Source of the DNA: Bemisia tabaci
Taxonomy: Eukaryota > Arthropoda > Insecta > Hemiptera > Aleyrodidae
DNA length: 64,000 bases
Assembly: GCF_918797505.1 (NCBI RefSeq)
Contig: NC_092795.1
Coordinates: forward strand, 248,001 to 312,000
Direction of reading: 5' to 3'
In this document: positions 11,950 to 24,550 of the stretch, one piece after another
Position numbering within the stretch: the stretch's first letter is position 1
Layout: every line of letters begins with the position of its first letter
Notes under the pieces: generated by a model
What the model was told of the DNA's origin: nothing
Databases searched by the model: none
Seen by the model: the letters and a program-made list of their open reading frames with translations, nothing else
Position numbers and translations under genes: made by a program

Positions 11950-12353
11950 GAAGATAATATTTGTTTGCTGATAATTTTTCGTCCGTTTATACAGGATGAT
12001 CTAATGTTGAACCAAGAGCGCGTTCTGGAAGTCATGGTAAGACTTTTTTCTACTATGAATTTTTTTCAAAAGTGCTTTTTAAGGAAGCTATTGACCCCCC
12101 CCCCCCCCCCCCGAGATCCCTTTCTTAACCGTGATTTCTAATGACACTAGTGAATTCTTCATAAGGAATAATGGTTGCATTCGAATTTTCATGATATTCG
12201 ATGCAATCGTAGAGAAAGGTCTTATTTTAACCTATGGAGCATGCTCCTGGAGTCTGGCGGAGTATCCTTGGAGCATCCTGCATCAATACATACGTTATTA
12301 GTAGATTTTAGTATGGAATGCACGTGAAACATGCGGTGCTGTCAGTCCATGAC
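11818..12353. repeat. Segmental duplication, copy 1
   Basis: Two blocks of this stretch recur downstream in the same order and orientation. The exon-like block 11818-11935 matches 12651-12770. The block 12302-12353 (with ATGCGGTGCTGTCAGT) matches 12823-12877 (with ATGCTGTGCTGTCACT). Spacing between the blocks differs: this copy has roughly 300 bp more between them. Confidence 0.6.
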
Positions 12354-12375
12354 GACTCAAACGCCTAGTTGCAGT

Positions 12376-12634
12376 TGGATTGCATTTTGCAAAAAGGAAC
12401 CACTAGCATTGCAATGTTGCTAAGATTGTGCAACTTCTTTTGTCTTGGAGGAAAAACCCGATTATCCATAAATAGTTTCTATTTTACTCGCTAAAAACTG
12501 TAAATTTAAGACAAAAATTACCATCTAAATTTCATAGTTTTTCACGATTTCCGCAATTTTATTGCAAAAGATGAAGTTGCATAATCTTAGCATCATTGCA
12601 ATGCTAGTGGTTCCTTTTTGCAAAATGCAATCCA
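12376..12634. mobile_element. Inverted-repeat MITE with ~60-bp arms
   Basis: The left arm GGATTGCATTTTGCAAAAAG and the right arm are near-perfect inverted repeats over about 60 bp and share CACTAGCATTGCAATG. AGTT lies immediately outside both ends, a possible 4-bp target duplication. A solo end of the same family lies near 48296-48362. The element sits at the junction between the two copies of the duplicated exon-like segment. Confidence 0.75.
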
Positions 12635-12650
12635 GTTATTCATGCTCGAC

Positions 12651-12877
12651 GAATGTCCGGGTTGCGCCGATAAAAACTGAAGGCGCTCCACCCCCCCCCC
12701 CCCCTCCCCCGATTGGATAGAAAAAGGCAGGCGTTACGATCTACGGACAGGATGTTGTCCCAAAGAGTCGGGTAAAAATTATAAGTATTTTATTTTGGTT
12801 TTTCTCATGGATCCGTAGACGGTAGAATTTTGTAGGGAATGAACGTGACAACATGCTGTGCTGTCACTGGAGGATGA
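12651..12877 (-). pseudogene. Degenerate second copy of exon-like segment
   Basis: This matches copy 1 at 11818-12353. On the minus strand it preserves TLWDNIL and GAPSVFIGAT but has a stop after VEHE, a C/G homopolymer expansion (about 12691-12710 on the plus strand), and no AG acceptor where copy 1 has one. If copy 1 is a real exon, this is a dead duplicate. Confidence 0.4.
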
Positions 12878-14983
12878 CTCCAATGATGGGAGGGAAGCGC
12901 GTAGCGAGGGTGAGAATTCCAAACACAATTCCGGCGGAGCACAAGAGCACAATCCCTCGCCGTGCCGTGCGTGTTTTAGCACGGAGCGAACACGTGCTCA
13001 ATTATGGAGCTTGTTTACATACGCTCGATTACATTTCCGATTTCCTCCGCGCAGCCCGAGTACTCCCAGCTCCCTCTCGAAAAACTTGCCGTCTTTTGCA
13101 CCACTGGATCCACTCACACTAGACATTTTCCGACATAATAAATATTTGCAGTCAACATGGAGGCGCTGAATCGCGCTGTCTTCAGGGTCCAGGATACCGC
13201 GGCACCTCCTTAATACACGCAAAAAGCTCCTATTCATTTCCTTGTCCTTTTATGCACCTCTCCTTGTGGAAAAGATGGATTCTCAGTCGTAGAACATGTA
13301 CTTCTACCATTCTTTGTTTTTCCTTGGCCTTTCCTCCCACTCAACCAATTTTTGTTTGCATCATTCGTACAATCGTGGCTCTAGAATTTCAATCAACCTC
13401 AGAGAGGGTTCATAAATTACCGAAGTTACGTTGGTAAATTATTCATAACTTTTACTCACATGCTACTCATAAAGCTTTTGTAAAGGAGGAAACCATCTGC
13501 AACTTACCTGAAACATATAGAAAACGATAGGAAATTAGCCTCTGTCAAAATATAAAGCGTAAATTTCGAAGACGTAAAATTTTACAATTCATTGTCCAAG
13601 AATTACGATAGTAAGATGAAAATGAAGGGTGAGATTTGCAATAAATTCTTGCGATTTTTTTTCCCCTCAAAAGATGAATTGAGTAATCTGTAAAAAAAGA
13701 GTCACACAAAACGGTATTTGCATTTATTAGGGACACAAATATAACAAGACACCATGAGCTAGAGTTAAGCCTGAGAAGACCACTAACGGACAAAACGTAA
13801 AGCGCCGATGCGATGATAATAGCGACGCAACCATTGAATGCAACTATTCGTGTTCTGTCGATGTATGTATTGCATAGTCACACCAATGAAGGGGCTTCTC
13901 TTTACCTTTTCCCCAGAGGGTTGAAACAGACGCAGCACGGCTAGCTGTCAATAATTATTCGTGAGACTTGGCTCGAAGAAACGAAAATATCAATAGACAC
14001 GAGCAAAGTCGCTCAACCAGGAGGACATCATTAGTGTGCATAGGTAAGTATTAGCCTAAAATTAAACTTGCAAAGCTTAAAGATATAGTATATTACATGC
14101 TTCACTTATTTCACACAAGTATATTCCTTCAGCAAGTAATGTTTGAAATACCATGCACTTCTAGAACAAACTTGAGCATTCACTAATAATGATCAGCAGT
14201 CGGCTGCTCACAATTACCTCCATAAGAAAAAACCATGAAAGTGGAGCATCCAATTGTTACGATTAATAATGGTGACTTCGGATGAGACGGATCAATTTAT
14301 TCAAAGAGAATGGTTAGGTACACGTAAGGCACATGTGGCAACTTTAGTCATTAAATTCTCTATTAATGATTATTATTCTCTCTAATTAATTATTATTCTC
14401 TTCTTATTGCGCGTTAAACTATAAGAAATACATATAATTCAATATTTTCTTTTGTTGTGTAAGGTAAAACTGCCTAAAAAAATATATATATAAGCTACTA
14501 TAACAAGTGAGCATTTTTCTCATCTACTTATCACTTATTATGAGCAGGTAAATCAACTGACGATACTAAAAAAATCCTATAATGGCCCGAGATGATGCAT
14601 TATTACGATCATATCCGTCAAAAGCACGCATGACACGTGAAAATGGTGGCAAAAATCTGTCCCAACTTGCACATGAATCAGTTGATGAGGTATAGTGGAG
14701 GATATGTTTACGAGACATCGGGGTTGTTGCGCGGAGGATCGGCGGCGGCAAATGTCGTGCATTCGGAATAAATGCCTGCACGGGAACCGGGTAACCCAGC
14801 CTGGGGAGCACTTTCACACCTCGTCGAAGCAGAGGTGTCATTTTAATGGATTGTGTGTCCTCATAAATGCAAGTTCCTGTCGATGTAGGTCTTCTCGAAA
14901 ACGGATATATGCAAGGAGCAAGGAGCAAGGATGCCACTCGGCTGGGCAACCTCCGCGCCTCAATCCGAATTCGAAACTGAAAT
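12878..14983. other. No recognisable gene
   Basis: Several overlapping open frames of 60-127 codons lie on both strands (for example 14566-14949 minus). None has a recognisable motif or splice context I would defend. The area 13900-14560 is AT-rich with ATTATTATTCTC repeats around 14370-14400. Confidence 0.4.
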
Positions 14984-15808
14984 ACTGCCGTATTCAGGAA
15001 AAACGCTGCAAGAACCTCCAGACGTTCCCAAATTTCCTCTCTGAATATACAGTCAAATCTCGCTGAGTCAAGTTGTGAAGAGATCGAGAGAAATTTTGAC
15101 TTAAATCGCGTTTTGTCTCCTCCGCTTTACCACTTGTGCTTGAATTTTCGAGCTGAGCGATTTAAAATAACTTGTAAGTGATCTTTCCCAAATTTTTCAT
15201 CGACCGATAATAAATTTTGAATTTTTTTTTGATGAATCTTCAAATTTTATCTCTTAACTTTCAACCAATCATCAGATGACATCAAAAGTTGCAGATTTTG
15301 AAGTTCTTGCATCAGTTCTTCCTTCAATAATACAGACACGTCATCACGAACTTTTTAGTGTATTTTCCGAAGGAAATACATTATTGTTTTTAAAACGTTT
15401 CTACCTTTTTAAAATTGCTCCTTTCTACTGATTTTTCTCGTATAGAATCGAATTTTTACTCGGGTTTTCCGAACAATATTCTTCAACTTATGCAACTCTG
15501 CCTCCGCAACAAAAGTCACGAATTTGTCTTAATCGTGTTTTTTTACCATCGCCTCTTATGGTGGTATCCAAAGACCGAAGAAATTTTCGACTTTAGCGGG
15601 ATTTCATCTCGGCCGTCCTTTTCGAGAAAAAAACATGGATAATTCTACTGGGAATTTTTCGATTTATTAGATCCCTTTGCGAGGAAAATTCTCTGTGAAA
15701 TTTGACAGGAAATTATCAATTTGTCCTGGAAATTCGTGTTTTATGCAAAAAAATTTGGCAACGTGCGAAGGTTTGTACGACGTTCTTCCGTTCATATTAC
15801 GCGGCATA
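14984..15808. mobile_element. CTGCCGTGCTAAGG-family MITE, enlarged copy
   Basis: The left end ACTGCCGTATTCAGGAAAAA followed by CAGACGTTCCCAAATTTCCT pairs with a right end AATTTGGCAACGTGCGAAGG then CGACGTTCTTCC. It is the same family as 16970-17228, 24551-24772, 36285-36537 and 62582-62841, but it is about 825 bp rather than about 255, so it probably contains another insertion. ACAGTCAAATCTCGCTGAGT around 15049 may mark its start. Confidence 0.55.
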
Positions 15809-16969
15809 GATGTGCCAGCACCTCAGGAGGCTCACGTCTCAGGAATGCTAGCTCCCACCGCCTTGGCTTGCCCTCTTTTTGGCCTTTTCAATATTTATCC
15901 CAGCCCAGCCTCTCACGCATTTCCGTTGATGGTATTTTTAATACCTTCAGGGGTTTACGTTTGGTGAAATTGTCCCTCTTTTCCACTCATTTTAACGGTT
16001 TCCTTTATTTTTGGGGAAATTTAACGATTTTTACAGCACGCACGAGATTGAATGATCCAAATTTTCTTCAGGATTTTCCCTCCGTAGGAAGGAGACAAGT
16101 ATTCCTACGATATGAAACTTATGAAAAGTATTCAGTTATTTTTTCCACAGATTCACAAGTTAATCGAAGGTATTAATGAAAAAACGGATTTTGTCTTTCC
16201 AATGGACGTTGGCCTCTTCAACATCATAGTCATAAAAATTATGAAGTCAGAAATCAATTACCTACTCACCAATTCAATCATTTTTGTAAATCAAATTATA
16301 CATAATTAAAACCTCTAAGAGTCGAGAATGAAAAGTATATTAGTATATAAAAAAATCTATATTTTAGGTGACGAAATTGAAAAATTATCAATTGCAAAGC
16401 TTCTGAAAACTTAGAGTTAAATGAGCACTGACTTCATAAAAGTATTTGATACGATTCTATACCAGCTCTTCTTCAATTTGGTCTTTTTGTTTTGAGGTTT
16501 CTGTCCACTTAATTCGAGCTATGCAGGTTTTTTCTGCTTTAGCAACCCTTCATTTTGGAGAAATTTATTTAATAGGGTGGTAACATCTGTTTTTTAGATA
16601 TCAGTGCAAGTAAACATAAAACCGAACCCGCAATTAAGTTTTTTTTTCCTCTATTGATTTGGCTGCATTGAGAGAATTTATCGGCCGATTAATTTTGGAA
16701 ATCAGCGAAGGGCCCATCAGTTTATGTTGCATAGGAAGGTGGATAGCAGTGCTCGGGTGAACCTGACTTCAATTAATTGCGAAACAATAACCGAAGTGGA
16801 TGGACGGTTTGTATGGCTGAGCCGAGACTCGACTTAAAAAACACCGCATCAGGGTAAAAAAAAAAAAAGTCCGAAGCTGGAGAGACTTTGATTTAAAGGC
16901 TGAAGGAAAATAGCGGGCCGAATCTGTAGGCGCGGCATAAATGTATCCAAAGCTATGTTTTCTACCAAT
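15809..16969. other. No recognisable gene
   Basis: Overlapping open frames near 15720-16310 show no motif. The remainder is AT-rich. No transposon ends are seen. Confidence 0.4.
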
Positions 16970-17228
16970 GCTGTGCTGAGGAAAAACGCTGTATATTGTA
17001 TAAGCCTTCAGCCGTTGCCAAACTTCTTCCAATAAAAAAACTAATTTATTCGGGAAATCAAGAGTAGTTTTTTTTCAAAATTTTCAGACGATTTTGTGCG
17101 TAATTTAATCTAAAACATCTGCAAACAAAGATAAATATGCACTACAGTTTCCTCAAATATAAATATTTTATTGAAGGAGATATGGCAATGTCAGGAGGCT
17201 CATACGGCGTTTTTCTTTAGCACTACTG
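16970..17228. mobile_element. CTGCCGTGCTAAGG-family MITE
   Basis: The left end CTGTGCTGAGGAAAAACGCT then AGCCTTCAGCCGTTGCCAAA pairs with the right end ATATGGCAATGTCAGGAGGC then CATACGGCGTTTTTCTTTAG. AATG flanks both ends directly, as it also does in the 36285-36537 copy. Confidence 0.75.
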
Positions 17229-17635
17229 AATGGCGAAGGAACCCAGGGCGGGAGTGGAGCGGAAAATGAACAAAAGGCGGAAGATTTTTTGCAGTGTATT
17301 TTCTGAGTCAGTTAACTTCACGCCTCACTCGAGAGAAGTTTGTGTACTCAACGACCTCTTTTTTGCTCGGGACACAACCCGATTTCCCCGGCCCGCGCTT
17401 TCGCTCCCGGCCCTGGCCAAAGTTTCCCCAAGTATTCGCCGAGAGATTATGCAACCCGACGCACACGATCTCTTCGTCTTGCTTCTAGGAAACTGTGGCT
17501 GGCTCCGTGGAATTCGCAGCGGAATAATTTCGTGTAAGGGAGTTGATCCCATTGACGTCGAGCGCATTCCATACTTTGCCCACGTCTGATGACCTCCGCT
17601 AACTTTCCTAATACTTCCTTTCCAATATTAAATCA

Positions 17636-17710
17636 CCAGAGCTGCGCCCCTTGGCCGCCATGCGGCATAACCCTCAAAGGTCGTTTCGCGTCCTCTCTTG
17701 CATATAAGAG
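17636..17710. repeat. GC-rich multi-hairpin repeat, diverged copy
   Basis: CTGCGCCCCTTGGCCGCCAT followed by GCGGCATAACCC and AGGTCGTTTCGCGTCCT matches the order of three short hairpins at 23113-23170. Here the second hairpin is GGCCGC-CAT-GCGGCA and the third has a different stem sequence (AGGTCG rather than GGGCGC). Confidence 0.6.
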
Positions 17711-20029
17711 ATATAGCCCTGTGAATGGACCTAAGGCATAAAACGGTACGAAAATCAAGATCGTTACATTGAAAGATTCTCATGTGCTTTCCTTCGTCCG
17801 CAATTTGCGTGGTTTAGAAAACGCTTCCCGCGTCTGGGGACAGTTTTCTGGTCACCGGAAACGAGCAATATGCAACTTCAGCTGGCTCATTGGTAAATGT
17901 GGGAAGTTTGCCGATTCCTTGTTATTGTTCATTTGTTTTTGTTTTTTTTACAAGCGAAACATAATTTTTGATAGTGGTCCATGCCCTTGCAAACCATCTT
18001 ACTATTTTATCGATATCCAGGCTGTATTGATAAATATTACGCTTAAAATTGTCAGTTTTTGTTAACAGAAAATTGCTGTTTCCTTTTTCCAGACACGGTG
18101 ACTGGAGACTGCTCTAGACGCAGGAAATTTGAAAAGATGTGTTCCAAACTAGACAAATTGTGCACGAGGAGTGGATTTTAAACTTTTCTATTGTGTTACC
18201 ATTGTAATTTTCGTGCCATGATACTCCAACAAAGTGTATTTACACCAACTGCACCTACCTCTTGCGTGCAACAGACCCACTAAAAAACCCGATCCACTTC
18301 TCAAAAATCTAAAAAATGGACTCATCTCGGTTTGTTTTCTGCCAATAGCCCCAAAGATTAGTCATTGATCATATTAAAAAATTGAAGATTTAATGAATTT
18401 CTAAAGCTGAGCATAGACTTATTAATCGGGAGCAGGAGTGCGATGCTTAACACTGTGTTTCACCATTAATCCGCTTTTCTTTTCATGTCCAAATGACTAC
18501 TTGAGATGAAGTATCTTCAAATCAACCGTTTCGTGTTAAAAATTGACTTACAAACAAGATATCTATATGATGAAGAAGCTTCAAGTATTCTCAGCTGGTT
18601 CGATATGGCATTTTAGATGGCATTAAGATCTAATAATTGACCCATGCATCATCATCGATTGAAATTTTCACAGAATACTCTTCGCACATAGAAGAAGAAA
18701 AATCCCTCAAGTTTCCAAGGAATGGAGTTGATTTTTTACCTTTTTTAAAAAGAATGAAGACAAAAATTTGGCACCGCTGCAAAACGAGATACGTGTTTTT
18801 GCGGTTTCACGGTCGAAAAGCTTAAATTAACCAATTTGATGAATAACAATAATGTGCCAAATCAACAACACGTTGCGTTGAAGAAGCTTACTCCTTTAGC
18901 TTGGCTTTCTCACCTTTTCCTCTTTGACTTGTAAAAGATAGAGTATTACACGCAAGTCATAATTGATGAACTTTGAATGAATTTCTGTCTCCGGTTTCAA
19001 CTCGATAAAAATGGATGAGTTAAGTCGTATAGAGCAGCTATGACCTCTTCATGCCGGTCCACAAGCGACTGATACTGATACTGAATTGCTCCTTGAGGAC
19101 CGTTTACATCTACAAGAACCACTGATCGCTCGCTAAGTGTTAAGCTTTCTCGGGTGTAACGGGAAAAGTATCTCCATATTAAAGCATCATATTTATGGCA
19201 ATGGATTCTAAGCCCCGAGCCCACGAGTGTCATATCAGATTACGATGGTGCGCTTTTGCCATTTTGAGAATATTTCTTGGAATATCTGTTTCCATTAAAT
19301 GTCTGACTCCGATCGCCGATATTATTTAATCGGCTCAACGCCACGAGCGCAAACTTTTAATTGTTTCCGTTTATATTTTGTGTTCTTGGAAGTTACAAGG
19401 AACAAAAAAATTAACTTTTCCAGGAACCGACCACAAATTCTACGCTTGTCTGTATCAACGGTCCGATTAAAATTTTTCCTTGTCCCCTGGTCTTAACCCT
19501 GGAAATCTCTGGAATTGAAGCTAATTGAATTAGGGGTACTAGACAAGAAGCTAACTAAATTATTGAACTGCACATTTTCTCATCAAAATTTTGTGGTGGA
19601 AAATTATTAACACCAAAAAAGTTTGGAAATCAATTCCTGAAGAAGATAGCGATATTAGGTACAATATAAGCTCTCTGACTTCCAAAATTTTCATTTTTTG
19701 TGAAAGTTCGTTCTTACATTCTACTGAGCAAATATCCATAATTTTCGCAGTTATCTAAGAGGTAGAACAGTATCAAACCCTAAGCAGCTTGATGAAAGGT
19801 GGTAAAATATTTCCAATGTACTCGATAGGGAAATTTGGATTTTCATTGAACTCCATAAAATGTATAGTAATGTGGTTTACTTAACAAGAACCAGTTGTTT
19901 CCAAATCGGAACACATCTTTATCAGATGAACTGATGTTTAATGGTCAATCTGAAAAGGCCTCTTTCAGGGACAACGACAACCCGCTCATTTATGTGATCA
20001 ATCTAACGCAAGAAGAAACTGCGTATTTA
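17711..20029. other. No recognisable gene
   Basis: Short frames only. The stretch 18270-18330 has a phrase CAGACCCACTAAAAAACCC that loosely resembles 7938-7960, but no element borders can be placed. Confidence 0.4.
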
Positions 20030-20039
20030 GGTTTTCTAA

Positions 20040-20700
20040 ATACAATGGATATCGCGTATAACGACATCGGTTATAGCGACTTATCGGTCATACCGACGGA
20101 GTTTCCGCGGAATTACGGGTCCCGGTATCGGTCACAGCGACCAGAAAGTTTTGGTGTCGCTGTTCATAATGGAAAAACTCGGCACCTGCAAACTCATCAC
20201 ATTCGGCCCATAAATCGGTGCAAATGGCGTACATAAATACTGTTGTTAAATAGTAGAAAATTACAGGCTATTTTTCAAATGAGCTCATTTTTGGTTTTTT
20301 CAGTGGATCGTTTTTCTTTAGTAAAAAAAATTAAGTTTAAAGTGTGTAAAATTTTTGGATTAAAAATATAAAAATTTAAAACAAAAGTGATACAAAAATA
20401 GTGTTTACGTAAATAAATAAAGTAATTAAAATTTGGTTTATTTACGAACTCTTGGTTTTTTTGAAGTTTTTCTTCTGCAAAATAAGGGTGGAACTTACAT
20501 GATTATTTGATATTAAAAGTTCAAAAAAAAACACACACACACACAAAATAGATAAAAAATAGTTACTACAGTGCGAATATTAAGAGCCTTGTTTCAAGGA
20601 CGCATCTCCAACTCATCGACTTCCGGTGACGGTAAAAGAGTGCGTAAAGATTCAACTATCGGTTATTACGACTATCGGCTATAACGATCAAATTAGGCCG
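20040..20700. mobile_element. Possible pogo/Tigger-like remnant
   Basis: A cluster of motifs ATCGGTTATAGCGAC, TATAACGACATCGG and ATCGGTCACAGCGACC lies at about 20050-20145. Related motifs ATCGGTTATTACGAC and ATCGGCTATAACGATC lie at 20655-20690. Arrays of near-identical TATAACGA-type motifs are common subterminally in Tigger/pogo elements of insects. The open frame 19895-20236 that crosses the first cluster is probably not a real protein. Borders and superfamily are uncertain. Confidence 0.3.
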
Positions 20701-21274
20701 GCCCCTAAAAGGTCCCTAAAATTAATATCAGTATAGAAATTTAATTAAAACCATTGAAAATATTTGTTTTTCATCTATGTAAAACTGTCTATAAATATAT
20801 ATAATATATATGCGATATCCACTGTAATCATCGCGTTCGGGTGCTCCTAGTCTCTTTTTTTTCGTTTCACGTGTCACGAAAAAAAAAACTGAATTCTCAC
20901 ACGGTCAACTATTAACACCTCCACTTTCCAGAGTCAAATGGGTCTACAATATGTCAGAAAATTTTCGTTTTGAATTTCAACACCAAATTCAACAAAAAGA
21001 TAGCGGAAAATGGTCTTACCTCGAGATCCGTTTTTTACGCTAAGTTCAGTGTAAATTCAAAATCGCCCTTTCAATGCCAACAAGCATTCAGCAGATCCTA
21101 TAGCATGATATGGTTCTTTCACTCAAGAGTGAAAACTTTGGATTGTCATTTTAATTGAGTTCTAAAATTAGTTTTGAGCAATTTTTCTTCTAAAAACTGG
21201 GTAAAATAGCATATCTTTTACACATGAATAAGAAATCTTTTAACTCCTCAGATTTTTGAGAGATTATCAAAGAA

Positions 21275-21599
21275 CTAGGGAGCTTCGCAATCTCCTAGGC
21301 CCGCTTCGACAAAAGAACGACCAGAACAAATGTAAAGATGTTCATACCGGACTCTCATTAGTCCAATCATCCTCCAGCCGGCAGCGATTGGACCAATAAG
21401 AATCGAATAAAAAATCGGCATTTTATTTCAAATTTCACGCCAAGACTGAAACGAAACAAAACAGAGCGTTCCACCACTTTTGAATAATCTGTAGCATAGG
21501 AGCATACCTTCGATTCACTTACCTATTACCCTTCTAACGGACCAAGATTCAATATTTTTCGCTTTGTTCAAATTTCGCCCTCTTTCTGAGCTCCCTAGT
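21275..21599. repeat. Dispersed repeat, copy 1, with inverted ends
   Basis: ACTAGGGAGCT on the left and AGCTCCCTAGT on the right are perfect 11-bp inverted ends. The body (AGGCCCGCTTCGAC, then AAGAACGACCAGAACAAATG and AATAAGAATCGAATAAAAA) matches 23171-23400 for more than 200 bp. In place of the triple hairpin of that copy it has a degraded hairpin GGAGCTTCGCAATCTCC. Confidence 0.65.
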
Positions 21600-21617
21600 C
21601 TACTCTCATATAAAAAC

Positions 21618-21940
21618 AAACCTGGGTCCTATTTCCAAAATCTAATTAGAGCGGGCTCGTGTACGGACTATCACCTGCCGATAACCGCTAAAAGCATGGA
21701 AATCAGCCCAGTAGAACGCTCAGACGGACTGTGACAAAAAATCAAAATTCATTGTTTAAATGGGAGAATTCGCAACTTTACCACGTAATTTTAAATAGTG
21801 TATTTTTCCTTCGGAAATTACGCTAAAAAGAACTTGGGTCATATTTTCAAAATCTAAATATAGCAGGCTTATCTAGAAATAATTGCCTGTCAATAGCCGC
21901 AAAAATCATGAAAATCGGCCCTGTAGAACACTGGAGCTAA
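21618..21940 (+). repeat. Two diverged tandem units, ~211 bp period
   Basis: CTGGGTCCTATTTCCAAAAT then CATGGAAATCAGCCC and GTAGAACGCT (from 21622) recur as TTGGGTCATATTTTCAAAAT then CATGAAAATCGGCCC and GTAGAACACT (from 21833). Confidence 0.7.
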
Positions 21941-22433
21941 GCGTGGTACCAGATATGCAAATTTACGAGGCCTCGGGGCCTATAGTATAGATATACGTAG
22001 GGGAAAAATCAAATGCTTATTGAATTTAAATGCAGATATATTTAGCCTCTTTTAGCCTGACATCTTAGGAGGGAAAGATATTCACAGCAGTAGGGAGAAA
22101 AAAAATTTAATTAATCTCATCTAATTGAAGTGATTCGTTGAAAGATCTAAGGAGGTGTTTCGACCTTTACTTAAATGCAATTAAAATATATTGGCACATT
22201 TCAGCTTCAAGAGAATTCGCGCGATTCCGATGAGAGCTCCTAGCGTCATACAAAAAGTATTCTCAGAATACTTGACATTCTCTCGAGACAGAAATTTGCT
22301 AATACATTTCCTCGGAATGGTCTCGCGGAGTTTGTTTTTTTTCCTCAAACCGAATTCCATCAGTCCGATCCAAATTGTTCGCAAGTATCGTTCCCTCAAA
22401 AAAGGTGGATTGGTAAAGTGCATCATCTTCACA

Positions 22434-22493
22434 GTAATTGATGCTAATAACCTCGAGTTAGGTTGTTAGGCTAGGTAATTGATGCTAATAACC
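22434..22493 (+). repeat. Short direct repeat
   Basis: GTAATTGATGCTAATAAC occurs twice, about 42 bp apart. Its significance is unknown. Confidence 0.8.
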
Positions 22494-23110
22494 CGTATCG
22501 GAGTGTTTGATAGTGGTGCAAAATTGTATCGCTCGCGGGAAACATGGCGGATATCGCATTACCGCCTCCCAATTTCCGAACATTGCCAAACTCATACTTG
22601 TTCATCGCAGTGCAAAAAAATAAATATCCTTGCATGAGATGCCTGGAGGAGGATCATTCTTAATTGATAAGACAGGATAACTCCTCATTACCCGACTATC
22701 TTTCTGATCAAAGCAAGGCGCGTCCCAATGAGGACTTCTTTTACTCAGAATTGAACTGGTTTCGGTGGTTAAAATCGTGGAGGAGGCGTTTCAAATCAAC
22801 AGATCCTCTCGAAGCTAGGGGGGGAGTATAATTACAAGTGCCTTGATGAGACTCCCCAAGATATGCTTGACACGCGAAAAAATTACACATGATTATTTCA
22901 AAAGTAAAATAAGTACACGGCAAATAAATCGTTGCTACAAAAATCATGATAGCAATGATTCGTGGCTCCTCTCACGTAGGGGCGCATTTACTCGATGCCC
23001 GCATGAGCTCCAGAGATTACGGATTTAAATGTGAAAGAAGGCTCACGCGGAAATCGAGATACCTACGTCCTTACGCGAGAAGAGCGACGAATTGGGACAA
23101 TATACATTAT

Positions 23111-23400
23111 TAGGGGGCTATGCCCCCTGGCCGCTACGCGGCCTAACCCCCGGAGGGCGCTTCGCGCTCCATTAGGCCCGCTTTGACGAAAGAACGACCA
23201 AAAAATGAAAAGATTTTCTTACTCGACAGATCTGTCCAATCTCCCTCTGGCCGGGAGCGATTGAACCAATAAGAACCGAATAAAAAAATCGGCATTTATT
23301 TCAAACTTCTCGCATTGACTGAAAAAAAAAAAAAAAACGGAACAAAGCGTTCCATCGCTTTTGGATAGTCTATGCCGAAGGAGCATACCTAAGTGGAAGA
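23111..23400. repeat. Dispersed repeat, copy 2, with triple GC hairpin
   Basis: It begins with three consecutive micro-hairpins: GGGGGC-TAT-GCCCCC (23113-23127), GGCCGC-TAC-GCGGCC (23129-23143) and a bulged GGAGGGCGC-TTC-GCGCTCC (23152-23170). The body then matches 21296-21510. An A-run at about 23323-23338 interrupts the match. It has no coding capacity. Confidence 0.7.
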
Positions 23401-24059
23401 GTAGGCTTTAAGATTCTATCAAACGGAATTAAGCAGCAACTGTATGCAGCACTCGAAAGCCATGGGCAAGTGACAAGAGCCTTGCGGACAGTGCTCATGA
23501 GTTGATGCGTAGTGTCGGATCGTCGCACGTTGGCTCCGTCGTCGCCGTTGACGTCACCGGCGCTTTATAATTCCCATTCATTCTTACAGCCCTTAACTAA
23601 CGAGCACACCCCTTCTTTCCCACCTGTCTCTGGTTGCGTACGGCAGAAATATACGTCCAATTGCAATATTGTTCCAACATACAATTATGTTGCAATAAAA
23701 TTGTGAATTTCAGCCAAAATGAACAATTTTTGAAAGTCTTTGGCGATGTTATGACAATTCTCGCAGGGTTCCTTGCATTGAGACAATGGACGATCAGGAC
23801 ACAGCAAAAAAAATGCAAATGATTGCCCCGTGATTCCGATTATGAATAGGAGTTGGGCAATCCGTGTATCTAGTGTCTCAAAATCGAAGTAAAACGACGC
23901 TATTTTCACAACTTACGGCGAACTCTGATGTTCGGGAGAGTGGGCCAAACGTGGCAGCGTGGAGTTTGCGCATAGTTCACAGATACGCGTTGCGCCACGA
24001 TTTTATTTGTTTAAAATACGAGCTTTCGCTAATGGGGCAATGTTTATATGCCCACCCGG

Positions 24060-24420
24060 GCAGATGGGGGGGGGGGGGGGGGTAATGGCGGGTTATTTAT
24101 GAGTGACGAGGCGGTGGCGGAAGCCGGGGACGGCGGGCCGTGGCGTGACGCGTTAAACGGCTTAATATTAGTTATCAAAAGTGCATTTTATTAAATCCGC
24201 GTTTCGCACATGCATTATGCTGTGCCTGCGCTCAATATTGTAGGCGGTTTCCTGACTCCGGTCCTGACCGCAAGTGGGCCGCACGTCCCTAACCAACTTT
24301 TCAACCGCCGCCGCGCGCCGCCGCGCACCGCAGCCAGCGCTCCCAAACTCCCGCCTGTCGTACGCACAGGTCACACACTTGTCCTCTCGCCGCGCCGCCG
24401 CACCGGTGCCCACCTTTACA
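24060..24420. other. GC/CpG-rich patch
   Basis: A G-run (about 24065-24082) is followed by CpG-dense sequence such as GAGGCGGTGGCGGAAGCCGG and CGCCGCGCGCCGCCGCGCAC. The phrase GAGGCGGTGGCGG, with GGCGTGACGCGT nearby, resembles GAGGCGGTGGCGG and CACGACGCGTCG at 40100-40145, so it may be repeat-derived rather than a promoter. Confidence 0.4.
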
Positions 24421-24550
24421 CATGTGAAATGAAAAATATTCAAGATCTCAAATTTCACTGAGATTTCATGCTTTATGATATTAAATCAAGAAGGTAACGC
24501 GTGACGCATAACGCCTCAAGCGCCGAGGGATCAACGGGCGTCATCCTCTT

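Noticed and set aside
14566..15066. 127- and 123-codon frames on opposite strands
   Set aside because: Mutually overlapping, without recognisable domains; the right end runs into a MITE.
17230..17589. 119-codon frame
   Set aside because: Several overlapping frames on both strands, no motif, and it starts directly after a MITE end.
19895..20236. 113-codon frame as a real protein
   Set aside because: Its second half translates repeated TATAACGA/ATCGGT motifs that look like transposon subterminal DNA.
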